This document shows positions 5,976 to 13,815 of a DNA stretch of 27,429 bases, piece by piece (position 1 is the stretch's first letter; each line of letters begins with the position of its first letter). Source of the DNA: CAXMQS01 sp036446035. GTDB taxonomy: Bacteria > Actinomycetota > Acidimicrobiia > Spongiisociales > JAOTWH01. Location of the stretch: positions 1 to 27,429 of the forward strand of contig JAZFSG010000091.1 of the NCBI GenBank assembly GCA_036446035.1. Reading direction: 5' to 3'. A program made the position numbers and the translations under genes. Under the pieces are notes generated by a model. The model was given only the letters and a program-made list of their open reading frames with translations, was not told the origin of the DNA and did not search any database.

Positions 5976-6839
5976 CTAGAGGTCCTCGAGTAGGAGATGG
6001 GTAGCCCAGTTGGCGGCGTCGCCCCATGGGGCGGTGATCTGACGCACCTCTTCTTCCGTGGCTCTCCTGTCGAGGTAAGGGCCACCGATGGCTTTCTGCA
6101 CTCCGAGATCGCCGGCAGCGACGACGTTGGGGCGCGCCAGGCACCTGGCCAGCGTCCACTCGGCGGTCCAGCGGCCAACGCCCTTGATAGTCGTGAGGGT
6201 TGCGATGACATCGGGGTCGGTCGCGTCAGCTAGGCCATCGAGGCCGCCGGAGGCGGCGAACTCGCCAACCTCGATGATGAAGGCAGCTTTGGCGTTGGTG
6301 AACTGCAGCGCCCGGATGTCGGAGTGGTTGGCGCCTGCCAGGTCGGCAGCCTTCGGGAATTCCCATAGCATCCGACCGGCGAAACGGCGACGCCGTCCAT
6401 ACTTCTCGACAAGCCTGCGTCTCGTCGTCGTGGCCCAAGTCAGATTGACCTGCTGCGCCGTAATCGAGGTCACCAGGCTTTCCACCAGGTCGCTCGTCAT
6501 CGGTGGCCGATATCCGGGCCGCGCCGCCAGCGCCCCACGGATGACGGGGTCGCGGCGGGCAAGCTTGCGTAGTGGCGGGAACGGCAGGGAAGTCGCCAGC
6601 CGATGCTGCATATAGGCCAGCGCCGCCCCCACATCCTTGCCGTCGTTCACCGTGACTTCGATGGCGCCGCCACGGAGCTGCCGTGCGGAGAAGGGCAGCG
6701 GGCGCCCTCCTGCCGTGGCCACTCGGTAGAAGACTCCGCCTTCAACGATGTTGACCGGGTCTCCTCCCCATCTCAGGTAGCGGGCGAGACTTTGCGCGAG
6801 GTCGAGTCCGGCAGGTGGCGTCCACCGTTTGCGCTGCAT
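5976..6839 (-). CDS. AlkA-like DNA-3-methyladenine glycosylase (HhH-GPD)
   Basis: 287 aa base-excision-repair glycosylase that removes alkylated bases. The C-terminal half carries the helix-hairpin-helix (LTTIKGVGRWTAEWTL, residues 215-230) and the catalytic Asp244 (AAGDLGV) at the usual spacing; residues 120-135 (SLVTSITAQQVN) are the family's conserved helix. The N-terminal about 85 residues resemble the AlkA N-terminal domain. A TACCGT box ends 6 nt before the ATG, giving a leaderless start. It is transcribed toward the microcompartment operon and is unlikely to be linked to it in function. Confidence 0.88.
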   Translation of the reverse strand: MQRKRWTPPAGLDLAQSLARYLRWGGDPVNIVEGGVFYRVATAGGRPLPFSARQLRGGAIEVTVNDGKDVGAALAYMQHRLATSLPFPPLRKLARRDPVIRGALAARPGYRPPMTSDLVESLVTSITAQQVNLTWATTTRRRLVEKYGRRRRFAGRMLWEFPKAADLAGANHSDIRALQFTNAKAAFIIEVGEFAASGGLDGLADATDPDVIATLTTIKGVGRWTAEWTLARCLARPNVVAAGDLGVQKAIGGPYLDRRATEEEVRQITAPWGDAANWATHLLLEDL

Positions 6840-6845
6840 CGTCCG

Positions 6846-6855
6846 ACGGTAGCTT
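6846..6855. promoter_or_regulatory. Overlapping divergent -10 boxes for alkA-like gene and lipoprotein
   Basis: Minus-strand TACCGT (6846-6851) ends 6 nt before the glycosylase ATG at 6839, and plus-strand TAGCTT (6850-6855) ends 7 nt before the lipoprotein ATG at 6863. The two boxes share the TA at 6850-6851, so polymerase could probably occupy only one at a time. Confidence 0.5.
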
Positions 6856-6862
6856 GCGTCAG

Positions 6863-7213
6863 ATGCATCGACTCCTCGTGCTGCTCCTGCTGGTCGTCGT
6901 TGGTTGCGACCGAGCCGAGGTTGTCATCGTGCCCGAGGAGATCGATGTGTGTCCGGTCGTGGCCGATCAGATCGAGAACCTGCTGGTCACCATCGTCGAG
7001 TTCGCCGAGCAGGCATCGATCGACGAGCTCACCAGCCCCGATGGAGTTGCTGCCGACCTGCGTCTGCGTGGCGATGCATTGTCGGCGCGGGCCATCGATC
7101 TTGGGTGCGATACCGCGGAGTTGCGCTCGCGGCTGTCGGTGAGCCGTTTCGAGTCGTCAGATCCGGTGGCGTCGCAATTCGTCCAGCTGGTGCTCGACTC
7201 ACTGCAGCAGTGA
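6863..7213 (+). CDS. Small predicted lipoprotein, function unknown
   Basis: 116 aa. A type II signal peptide is clear: MHRLLVLLLLVVVGC with a VVGC lipobox and acylated Cys15. The mature part is acidic, contains two further Cys residues (VCPVVA, LGCDTA) that could form a disulfide, and has no recognised domain. The ATG at 6863 was chosen over an upstream in-frame ATG at 6815 because it begins the signal peptide and follows a -10 box by 7 nt. It ends overlapping the 3' end of the opposite-strand pgl gene by 15 nt. Confidence 0.75.
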   Translation: MHRLLVLLLLVVVGCDRAEVVIVPEEIDVCPVVADQIENLLVTIVEFAEQASIDELTSPDGVAADLRLRGDALSARAIDLGCDTAELRSRLSVSRFESSDPVASQFVQLVLDSLQQ

Positions 7214-7879
7214 GGCTGCGGCTTCGTCGACGAACCAGGTGACATCTTTCGCACCATCGGCAGCCGTCGCCGCCGGGAGCGGTGAGCCGCCACCGACTAT
7301 CTCGGCGAGCACCTCGGCCTTGGCTGATCCTGTCACCACGAAGGCCAAGTGGGTCGCAGCCCACAAGTAAGGCAGCGTCGCCGTGAGCCGCCAGGTGTCC
7401 TTGGACCCGACCCAGTTGGCAACGAAAACGCCGTCGCGCGCTTCGAGCGCGGCCGTGCCGGGGAAGAGACTGGCGGTGTGTCCGTCGTCGCCGATCCCGA
7501 GGATGATCACATCCGGTGAGGCGCCGACCCGTTCGCTCAATGTTGCTGCGTATGACTCGGCCGCGGTAGCTGCCTCCGTCCCGTCGCCTGCTCCGACCCC
7601 AGGGATCTCGAGGAGCTCAGCCGCCACATGGTCTCCCAGGGCGCTCCGCGCCATGGCGGTATTGGAATCTTCATGATCCGACGGCACCCAGCGCTCGTCG
7701 GACATCCACAGCAACACGGAGCTCCAGTTGACAGGCTGGCGGAGCAGTGCCGCGTATGTGGCGAGGGGTGTCGATCCCCCGGCGAGACCAAGCGAGCCCC
7801 CATCTGCCAGCCAGCGAGCGATGGTGGCCGCGGCCAATGACCCAACGCGGGCAGGATCTGGGGCGATTCGGACCTCCAC
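7199..7879 (-). CDS. pgl: 6-phosphogluconolactonase
   Basis: 226 aa. It hydrolyses 6-phosphogluconolactone to 6-phosphogluconate in the oxidative pentose phosphate pathway. Family motifs are present: LAGGSTPLATYAAL near residues 30-43, LLWMSDERWVPSDHEDSN, and DVIILGIGDDGHTASLFPG. The GTG at 7879 is chosen because it gives the usual short N-terminus (VEVRIAPDP) and because TAGCCT ends 7 nt upstream; the ATG at 7912 would overlap the start codon of the divergent gene. Confidence 0.92.
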   Translation of the reverse strand: MEVRIAPDPARVGSLAAATIARWLADGGSLGLAGGSTPLATYAALLRQPVNWSSVLLWMSDERWVPSDHEDSNTAMARSALGDHVAAELLEIPGVGAGDGTEAATAAESYAATLSERVGASPDVIILGIGDDGHTASLFPGTAALEARDGVFVANWVGSKDTWRLTATLPYLWAATHLAFVVTGSAKAEVLAEIVGGGSPLPAATAADGAKDVTWFVDEAAASLLQ

Positions 7880-7886
7880 CGAGCTG

Positions 7887-7904
7887 AGGCTAGGTCGATA
7901 CGCT
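7887..7904. promoter_or_regulatory. Divergent -10 boxes for pgl and TEX30-like hydrolase
   Basis: Minus-strand TAGCCT (7887-7892) ends 7 nt before the pgl GTG at 7879. Plus-strand TACGCT (7899-7904) ends 6 nt before the hydrolase ATG at 7911. Both genes would be leaderless, with the two boxes separated by only 6 bp. Confidence 0.5.
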
Positions 7905-7910
7905 CGTCCC

Positions 7911-8558
7911 ATGGCGAGACCATTGCGGATCGAGTGGCGGCCCGGCTCCAAGGTCACGGCGCGGCTCTCGATGCCCCGTCGATCCAAGGGAGTCGGAGTC
8001 CTGCTGGCGCACGGTGCGGGGGCGGGGCAATCCTCGTGGTTCATGACAACGGTTCGCAACGCTCTGGCCACGGCCGGTTACCCCGCGATGACCTTCGACT
8101 ACCCATATATCGAAGAGAGTCGTCGGCGACCCGACCACGCCACGAAGCTCATGGAGTGTCATACGGCGGCTGCTAGGCGCCTCGGCACCTATGTTCCGCG
8201 GGTCGTACTCGGTGGCAAGTCGATGGGCGGACGGATCGGCAGCCATGTAGCGGCCGATGTTGGTGCGGCCGGACTCCTCTTCTACGGGTACCCGCTGGTC
8301 GCCATAGGCGGCAAGGTGCGTCCGCTGGACCACCTGGCATCCCTCGAGATCCCCAAACTCTTCGTGGCCGGAACCCGCGACCAGATGAGCCCGCTGCCTC
8401 GTCTGCGGCGGGCGATTTCGGTGACCCCGAACGCCGAAGCCGCGCTGATCGATGGGGGAGACCACTCCCTCAAAGTGCCGAAATCGGCAGGGCTGTCGCA
8501 CGCCGAGGTGCTCGATGGTGTGATCCACATAACGACCGACTGGCTCGAGCGGCTGTAG
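7911..8558 (+). CDS. Alpha/beta hydrolase, TEX30/KANL3-like
   Basis: 215 aa compact alpha/beta hydrolase. The oxyanion-side strand reads VLLAHGAGAGQSSWF, and the triad is visible as Ser104 (GGKSMGGRIG), Asp157 (VAGTRDQMSP) and His185 (GGDHSLKVP). This pattern fits the small hydrolase family related to TEX30/KANL3 and dienelactone hydrolases, whose bacterial substrates are mostly unknown. The start is set by the leaderless -10 box; the reading frame is open further upstream, but there it lies antisense to pgl. Confidence 0.85.
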   Translation: MARPLRIEWRPGSKVTARLSMPRRSKGVGVLLAHGAGAGQSSWFMTTVRNALATAGYPAMTFDYPYIEESRRRPDHATKLMECHTAAARRLGTYVPRVVLGGKSMGGRIGSHVAADVGAAGLLFYGYPLVAIGGKVRPLDHLASLEIPKLFVAGTRDQMSPLPRLRRAISVTPNAEAALIDGGDHSLKVPKSAGLSHAEVLDGVIHITTDWLERL

Positions 8559-8567
8559 GCCCGGCAG

Positions 8568-9440
8568 CTAGGACGGCGGCTTGTGGTAGCTGCCAGATGT
8601 GGTGCGGCCCTTCTGCGTCTCGAAGGTCCACACCGAGGACTTGCGCCATTCGTCGACTCCGCCGAGGTCGACGCCCTCATCCGCCAGGTGCTTCATGAGG
8701 CGTCCGATCATGTCGTTGTGGCTGCACAGAGCGATGGTTGTGCCCGCCGACTCGCGGATGAGTTTCAGCAGGCCCTTGAGGGACTCGCCCTCGGCCAGCC
8801 GTTCGTCCTTGTCGACGGCGATGGCCAGCGACCTGCCGAGCGGCTGGATCGTTTGTACGCAGCGCGCGTAGCCGGAGGATGTGATGGCGACGATGGGCTC
8901 CCTGGCGAGCCGCCGCCCGAGCTTGTCCGCCTGCCGAAGGCCCTTCTTGGACAGCTTGCGTTTGGCGTCCGACTTGGACTTGGTGCGGGAGCCGGCGGCG
9001 GCGTGGCGCACGAGGTGGACTATGCCGGCGCCGGGTTGCGCCACCATGGCGGACCCCCGCGCCAATACTGCTCGGTCCTTGCGGTACGACAGTCGCTTTG
9101 CAGCATCCGATGCGGAAAGCCACTTGACCTTGTCGACCTCGGCGTTGGGCTCGAACTCGCCTTCCTCTGCTCGCATGAGCCAATAACGAACCGCCTTGCG
9201 CCGTCCCGAGCGAATCTGGTAGCCGATGCTGCCAACCTCAGAAACGGTTCGGCACGAGTACCCGGTCTCTTCTCGCACCTCCCGTAGCGCCGCCTCCTGC
9301 GGTCCCTCTCCTGGATCGAGCTTCCCCTTGGGGAGGGTCCAGTCCTTGTAGCGGGGCCGCCTGGCAACAAGGAATTCGGCCTTACCCCGAGAGACGCGGT
9401 AGAGGACGCCGCCGGCGGCTCGCTGCGTGCGGCTGGGCAC
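8568..9440 (-). CDS. mutT1: MutT1-type Nudix hydrolase fused to histidine phosphatase domain
   Basis: 290 aa, two domains. Residues about 1-135 are a Nudix hydrolase with the full box GKLDPGEGPQEAALREVREE, preceded by the substrate-side KDWTLPKGK. Residues about 140-290 are a histidine phosphatase (LVRHAAAG, with a later SHNDMIGRL). This architecture is that of mycobacterial MutT1, which sanitises 8-oxo-dGTP and cleaves diadenosine polyphosphates. In Mycobacterium the gene neighbours ppk, and here it starts with GTG immediately after the ppk stop (TGA-GTG) on the same strand, so the two are co-transcribed. The substrate assignment is by homology. Confidence 0.9.
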   Translation of the reverse strand: MPSRTQRAAGGVLYRVSRGKAEFLVARRPRYKDWTLPKGKLDPGEGPQEAALREVREETGYSCRTVSEVGSIGYQIRSGRRKAVRYWLMRAEEGEFEPNAEVDKVKWLSASDAAKRLSYRKDRAVLARGSAMVAQPGAGIVHLVRHAAAGSRTKSKSDAKRKLSKKGLRQADKLGRRLAREPIVAITSSGYARCVQTIQPLGRSLAIAVDKDERLAEGESLKGLLKLIRESAGTTIALCSHNDMIGRLMKHLADEGVDLGGVDEWRKSSVWTFETQKGRTTSGSYHKPPS

Positions 9441-11510
9441 TCAGATCCGTCCCGAGCTGGCGCGGGCGGCCGCCGATTCCGCCATCACCGCATGCGTGCT
9501 GATCCCCTTGCTCGTCGGAACCTTCGACCACGTGCCGCTTGGCGATAGCTCCCAGGCAAGGACGTCGTCGGCCATCTCGGTCGTCAGGACCTCCTCGAGT
9601 CGGCCTTGCAGGACGGGGTCGAGAACGGGTGCCAACGCCTCGACTCGCCCACTGAGGTTGCGCGGCATCAGGTCGGCAGACCCGATGAGATAAGTCACAT
9701 CGGCGCTCTCCGGCTTCCCGAAGCGGTAGATCCGGGAGTGTTCTAGGAACCGACCGACGACCGAGCGCACCCGGATGTTGTCGCTCAGACCTGGAACGCC
9801 CGGGATGAGACCGCAGGTGCTGCGGATGACGAGGTCGACCTTGGCGCCGGTTTGCGAAGCCGCGTACAGGGCGTCGATGACGTCTCGTTCGATCAAGTGG
9901 TTGATCTTGAAGGCGATCGCACCCTCTTCACCGAGCGCTTCTTGTTCGCGGATGCGTTTCAGCAGCTTGGTCTTCAGAGTGGCCGGGGCCACGTAGATCT
10001 TTCGGTATTTGCGCCGCACACCGAATCCCGTCAGCACGTTGAAGAGCTCGGACAGGTCGGATCCGATCTTGGCATCGGCAGTGAACAGGCCGAGGTCCTC
10101 ATAGATGTTCGCCGTCTTGGGGTTGTAGTTGCCAGTGCCGATGTGGCTGTAGCGGCGGACGCCCCCACCCTCTCTCCTGGCGACGAGCAACACCTTGGCG
10201 TGAGTCTTCAAGCCGACCACGCCATAGGCGACATGGGCTCCTGCTTGCTCCAGCAGTCGGGCCCATCGGATGTTGGCCTGCTCGTCGAATCGGGCTTTGA
10301 GCTCCACCAGGACGGCGACCTGCTTTCCCAGCTCGGCTGCCTCTATGAGCGAGTTGACGATCGACTCCTCACCGCCGAGGGCCGGGTCCTCGGCGATCGA
10401 CGTCCGGTAGAGGGTTTGCTTTATGGCCAGCACGTCCGGATCGGCAACGGCCTGTGCCAGGAAGGCTCCCACCGTTCCGCTGAAGCTTTCGTATGGGTGG
10501 TGGACCAGGATGTCACCCTTGGCGATCTCGGCGAAGAAGTCGACCGGCTCGGTCGCTGCGGCAAGACGACTCGGAGTCGTGGGAATGAAGCCCGGGAGCT
10601 TCAGGTCCGGTCGGCTGAGCCCGTAGAGGCTCCACAGCCCGCTGAGGTCAAGGGGGGCATCGCTGAAGTAGACATCGTCGACGTCCAGCTGGAGCTCCTC
10701 GATGAGCAGCCCGAGCACCTGCGGCGAGATCGCGGGATGGGCCTCGAGGCGCACTGCTCGGGCCGATCGTTTCTGGGTTCGTAGTGCCGACTCCATCGCC
10801 TCCAGGAGGTCCTGTGCCTCCTCTTCCTCGATGGAGGGGTCGGCGGTACGCGTGATCCGAAACGGCCAGTGGCCGAGCACCTCGGTGCGCGGGAACAGTC
10901 GATCGAGGTGGGTGGCGATTACCTCCTCGAGTGGCACGAACCGTTTGCCGTCTGGAAGGACGATGAAACGGGGAAGGACGGCCGGCACCTTCACTCTGGC
11001 GAACAACGACTCCCCGGCCTCGTTGATGGCCAGCACCGCCAGGTTGAGAGATAGATCCGAAATGAACGGGAAGGGGTGGGCAGGGTCGACGGCGAGCGGG
11101 GTGAGGACGGGGAAGATCTGGTCCTCGAAGATGGCGTCGAGCGTTTCGCGATCGGACTCGTCGAGGTCGGCATGGGCGGACAGTCGAATCCCGGCGTTCT
11201 CCAGCTCGGGAAGGAGCTCGTTGAGGAAGACGCGATCCCGTCTGGCAAGGAGGCCGGCGACGCGGGGCCTGATGTCGGCGAGCTGTTGGGCCGGTGTCGA
11301 GCCATCGATGGTGAGGCCGGCGTAGCCCTGGGCCTCCTGCTCTTTGAGGCCGGAAACCCTTACCTGGAAGAACTCGTCGATGTTGTGGCTGACGATGGCG
11401 ACGTAATTGACGCGCTCGAGCAGCGGCAGCGACTGATCCTCGGCCATAGCCAGGACGCGGTCCTGGAAGTCGAGGAGCGAAAGCTCACGGTTGGTGTAGC
11501 GGGTGTTCAT
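9441..11510 (-). CDS. ppk1: Polyphosphate kinase 1
   Basis: 689 aa, full length for the family. It reversibly transfers the ATP gamma-phosphate to polyphosphate. The N-terminal domain (LLDFQDRVLAMAED, NIDEFFQVRVSGLKEQ), the central head region and the two PLD-like catalytic domains are all present. The autophosphorylated His is His437 (GLKTHAKV), and the second conserved His is His456 (RYSHIGTGNYN). It heads a two-gene unit with mutT1. The ATG at 11510 lies 39 nt below the rpiB stop, so read-through from rpiB is also possible. Confidence 0.96.
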   Translation of the reverse strand: MNTRYTNRELSLLDFQDRVLAMAEDQSLPLLERVNYVAIVSHNIDEFFQVRVSGLKEQEAQGYAGLTIDGSTPAQQLADIRPRVAGLLARRDRVFLNELLPELENAGIRLSAHADLDESDRETLDAIFEDQIFPVLTPLAVDPAHPFPFISDLSLNLAVLAINEAGESLFARVKVPAVLPRFIVLPDGKRFVPLEEVIATHLDRLFPRTEVLGHWPFRITRTADPSIEEEEAQDLLEAMESALRTQKRSARAVRLEAHPAISPQVLGLLIEELQLDVDDVYFSDAPLDLSGLWSLYGLSRPDLKLPGFIPTTPSRLAAATEPVDFFAEIAKGDILVHHPYESFSGTVGAFLAQAVADPDVLAIKQTLYRTSIAEDPALGGEESIVNSLIEAAELGKQVAVLVELKARFDEQANIRWARLLEQAGAHVAYGVVGLKTHAKVLLVARREGGGVRRYSHIGTGNYNPKTANIYEDLGLFTADAKIGSDLSELFNVLTGFGVRRKYRKIYVAPATLKTKLLKRIREQEALGEEGAIAFKINHLIERDVIDALYAASQTGAKVDLVIRSTCGLIPGVPGLSDNIRVRSVVGRFLEHSRIYRFGKPESADVTYLIGSADLMPRNLSGRVEALAPVLDPVLQGRLEEVLTTEMADDVLAWELSPSGTWSKVPTSKGISTHAVMAESAAARASSGRI

Positions 11511-11531
11511 GTTGATCGCAAGGGAACCAAC

Positions 11532-11537
11532 AGTGTA
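11532..11537 (-). promoter_or_regulatory. Possible -10 box upstream of ppk1
   Basis: Minus-strand TACACT lies 21 nt before the ppk1 ATG, between the rpiB stop and ppk1. The spacing implies a short leader instead of a leaderless mRNA, and no ribosome binding site is obvious, so this is weaker than the other boxes listed. Confidence 0.25.
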
Positions 11538-11549
11538 TTCGGCTGCTGG

Positions 11550-11993
11550 TCAGCGCTCCTCTAGCGCTTTTACCTTGTCGAGGCGTCGTAGGTGGCGCTC
11601 CTCGTTGCTGAACTCGGCTTCGAGGAAGCGGGTCACCAAGTCCAAAGCAACGGCGTCTCCCACGACGCGGGCGCCAATGGCGATCACATTGGCATCGTCG
11701 TGCTCCACCGACTGCGCTGCCGTGTAGGTGTCGTTGCATTGCACGGCGCGGATGCCCTTGATCTTGTTGGCGGCGATGGCGGCACCGGCCCCGGATCCGC
11801 AGACGAGGATGCCGCGATCAGTCTTGCCCGATGCGACGGCATCGCCGACCGCGGCCGAGTAGTCGGGGTAATCGACCGGGTCGGTCGAGTGAGTACCGAG
11901 ATCGGTTATGGCGTGCCCCCGCATCTTGAGCACACCGATGAGCTGTTCCTTCAGCTCGTAGCCGCGATGATCTGCGCCGATGGCAACCCGCAT
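11550..11993 (-). CDS. rpiB: Ribose-5-phosphate isomerase B (housekeeping copy)
   Basis: 147 aa. It interconverts ribose 5-phosphate and ribulose 5-phosphate. All family motifs are intact: GADHRGYELKE, LGTHSTDPVDYPDY, catalytic Cys65 in GILVCGSGAG, EHDDANVIAIGA and RHLRRLDKV. It lacks the N-terminal extension of the microcompartment paralogue at 735-1295. The ATG at 11993 has GAGGAGGT about 5 nt upstream, one of the few strong ribosome binding sites for a first gene here. Confidence 0.95.
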   Translation of the reverse strand: MRVAIGADHRGYELKEQLIGVLKMRGHAITDLGTHSTDPVDYPDYSAAVGDAVASGKTDRGILVCGSGAGAAIAANKIKGIRAVQCNDTYTAAQSVEHDDANVIAIGARVVGDAVALDLVTRFLEAEFSNEERHLRRLDKVKALEER

Positions 11994-12012
11994 GACGACC
12001 TCCTCGCCGGCC

Positions 12013-12030
12013 AGCGTACCCAGGTACGCT
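12013..12030. promoter_or_regulatory. Inverted repeat giving symmetric divergent -10 boxes
   Basis: AGCGTAC-CCAG-GTACGCT is a perfect 7-bp inverted repeat around 4 bp. Each arm contains TACGCT read outward. The plus copy (12025-12030) ends 7 nt before the lipoprotein GTG at 12038; the minus copy (12013-12018) ends 19 nt before the rpiB ATG, leaving room for its GGAGGT site. Confidence 0.5.
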
Positions 12031-12037
12031 CAGCCCG

Positions 12038-12544
12038 GTGCGCCGCCTGACCCTCCTCTTTGCGATCGGCCTCGTTGCCGGGGCGTGCTCCAGCGACTCC
12101 ACGCTGCCGGCACCGACGCCGGGTCCGGCGCAGACGGTGTGTCTCCCGGAGTTCTGCATCGACTACCCATCCGATTGGGAGATCGAGGTCGGGGAGGACT
12201 TCGTGGTGCTGAACCACCCGCTCGGCGCAGAGGCCTCGGTTGGTCGCATAGATATGCAGGGCGTCGTTCAGGGCGCAGGCGGCACCTGGCCGGCGGACGC
12301 CGAGGAGACCATGCGGCGGTTCTGGGAGCTGCTCGACGACCTGGGGAATGCGGACCTCGATGAACTGACCGTGGACGGCAACGCCGTTGACACCGAAGGT
12401 CGACTCGACGACAGACGCCTGTGGCACCGGCTGCTCGCTACCTCGCCGCCTCGAGCCATCGGCGCCGAGATGCGAGGGCCAGACCGCACCTGGGAGGCCC
12501 ATGCGGCGATCATCACCAACTCGCTGAGGGCGCCGAACTCCTAG
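12038..12544 (+). CDS. Predicted lipoprotein, function unknown
   Basis: 168 aa. A lipoprotein signal peptide is seen (MRRLTLLFAIGLVAGAC, lipobox AGAC, Cys17), then a Pro/Thr-rich linker (STLPAPTPGPAQ) and a globular domain that begins with CLPEFCIDYPSDWEIEVGEDF. The YPSDWE and VVLNHP pattern recalls PsbP/Mog1-like surface lipoproteins, but the match is only suggestive. The GTG start follows a TACGCT box by 7 nt. The gene ends 17 nt before murA. Confidence 0.8.
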   Translation: MRRLTLLFAIGLVAGACSSDSTLPAPTPGPAQTVCLPEFCIDYPSDWEIEVGEDFVVLNHPLGAEASVGRIDMQGVVQGAGGTWPADAEETMRRFWELLDDLGNADLDELTVDGNAVDTEGRLDDRRLWHRLLATSPPRAIGAEMRGPDRTWEAHAAIITNSLRAPNS

Positions 12545-12548
12545 ACCG

Positions 12549-12554
12549 TACAAT
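12549..12554 (+). promoter_or_regulatory. -10 box of murA (leaderless)
   Basis: TACAAT, close to the sigma-70 consensus, ends 7 nt before the murA GTG at 12562. It lies just after the upstream lipoprotein stop (12542-12544), so murA has its own promoter. No -35 hexamer is evident. Confidence 0.55.
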
Positions 12555-12561
12555 CGGCGGC

Positions 12562-13815
12562 GTGAACGCCATTTCCGTTACCGGTGGGGTGCGTCTGGCG
12601 GGGACGGTCCAGGCGGTCGGCGCCAAGAATGCCGCTCTCAAGCTGATGGTGGCAACTTTGCTGGCGCCGGGCCAGCACCAGCTCGACAACGTCCCCGTCA
12701 TTCACGACGTCGCTCTAATGGGCGATGTGCTCCGCCATGTCGGCGCCAAGTGCGACGCCACCGGCCGCACCCTCACCATCGAGGTCCCCGATGAGCCGTA
12801 CCCAGAGGCGCCGATCGAGCTGGTGCGGGCGATGCGAGCGTCGATCCTGATCCTGGGTCCGCTTCTGGCGAGATGTGGCAAGTGCCGGGTCGCACTTCCC
12901 GGCGGCGACGACTTCGGGGCAAGGCCTATCGACATGCACCTTGGCGGCCTCGAGGCTATGGGGGCCACCTTCGAGCTGGAACACGGCGTCTTGGTCGGGA
13001 CTGCGCCAGACGGCCTCAGAGGAGCCGAGGTCAACCTGGACTTCCCGAGCGTCGGTGCCACAGAGAACCTCCTGCTGGCGGCCGTGCTGGCCACAGGCAC
13101 GACCACCATCGAGAATGCTGCCCGCGAGCCCGAGCTCACGGACCTGACTCGCTTCCTATCGCGGATGGGCGCCGACATCTCGGGCGCCGGTACCTCGACC
13201 CTTCGGATCAACGGCGTTGGCGAGTTGTCCGGCGCTCGGCACGAGGTGGTTCCCGATCGCATCCAGGCAGGGACCTACCTCGTGGCGGGTGCCATCACCG
13301 GGGGGGAAGTGACCGTGACGTCGGCCGTACCGGCCCATCTCCGCATGGAGCTGGCCAAGCTCGAGGAGTCGGGTTGTGATGTGGAGACAGGGGATGACTG
13401 GATCCGTGTCACCGGCCCGACGCGGCCCAAGCCCATCGACTTCGCGACGCTGCCCTTTCCTGGCTTCGCTACGGACATGCATCCACAGATGGTCGCGTAT
13501 CTCAGCGTGGCGGAAGGCACCTCGGTGATCACGGAGAACATCTACGAGTCACGCTTTCGCTACATCGGCGAGCTGACCCGCATGGGCGGCAACATCACGA
13601 CCGATGGCCAGCACGTTGTTATCCACGGTGTCACCGGCCTCAGCGGATGTGAGGTCGATGCCTGCGATATCCGGGCGGGTGCAGCTCTCGTCCTGGCGGC
13701 CCTCACCGCCGAAGGCGAAACGCTCGTCACCGAGGCCGGCCACATAGATCGTGGCTACGAGGACCTGGCGGGAACGCTCGCCGGTCTAGGGGCCGACGCC
13801 CACCGCCTGACATGA
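12562..13815 (+). CDS. murA: UDP-N-acetylglucosamine 1-carboxyvinyltransferase, Asp-type active site
   Basis: 417 aa, family length. It adds enolpyruvate from PEP to UDP-GlcNAc, the first committed step of peptidoglycan synthesis. Conserved Lys22 (AVGAKNAALK), RASILILGPLLAR, FPSVGATENLLLAA, PDRIQAGTY and FPTDMHPQ-like FATDMHPQM are visible. The loop that carries Cys115 in E. coli reads LPGGDDFGARP, so Asp116 replaces the Cys that fosfomycin alkylates. Asp there is known from naturally fosfomycin-resistant MurA such as that of M. tuberculosis. The GTG is fixed by the TACAAT box; the frame is open further upstream but only inside the lipoprotein gene. Confidence 0.95.
   Translation: MNAISVTGGVRLAGTVQAVGAKNAALKLMVATLLAPGQHQLDNVPVIHDVALMGDVLRHVGAKCDATGRTLTIEVPDEPYPEAPIELVRAMRASILILGPLLARCGKCRVALPGGDDFGARPIDMHLGGLEAMGATFELEHGVLVGTAPDGLRGAEVNLDFPSVGATENLLLAAVLATGTTTIENAAREPELTDLTRFLSRMGADISGAGTSTLRINGVGELSGARHEVVPDRIQAGTYLVAGAITGGEVTVTSAVPAHLRMELAKLEESGCDVETGDDWIRVTGPTRPKPIDFATLPFPGFATDMHPQMVAYLSVAEGTSVITENIYESRFRYIGELTRMGGNITTDGQHVVIHGVTGLSGCEVDACDIRAGAALVLAALTAEGETLVTEAGHIDRGYEDLAGTLAGLGADAHRLT

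Noticed and set aside
5966..5995. Small palindrome GAGGTCCTC at the end of the BMC operon as a terminator
   Set aside because: The arms are only 4 bp, there is no T-run, and it lies inside the coding end of the glycosylase gene.
9852..10784. 310-aa plus-strand open frame opposite ppk1
   Set aside because: It lies fully within a well-supported polyphosphate kinase gene and shows no recognisable domain or start signal.
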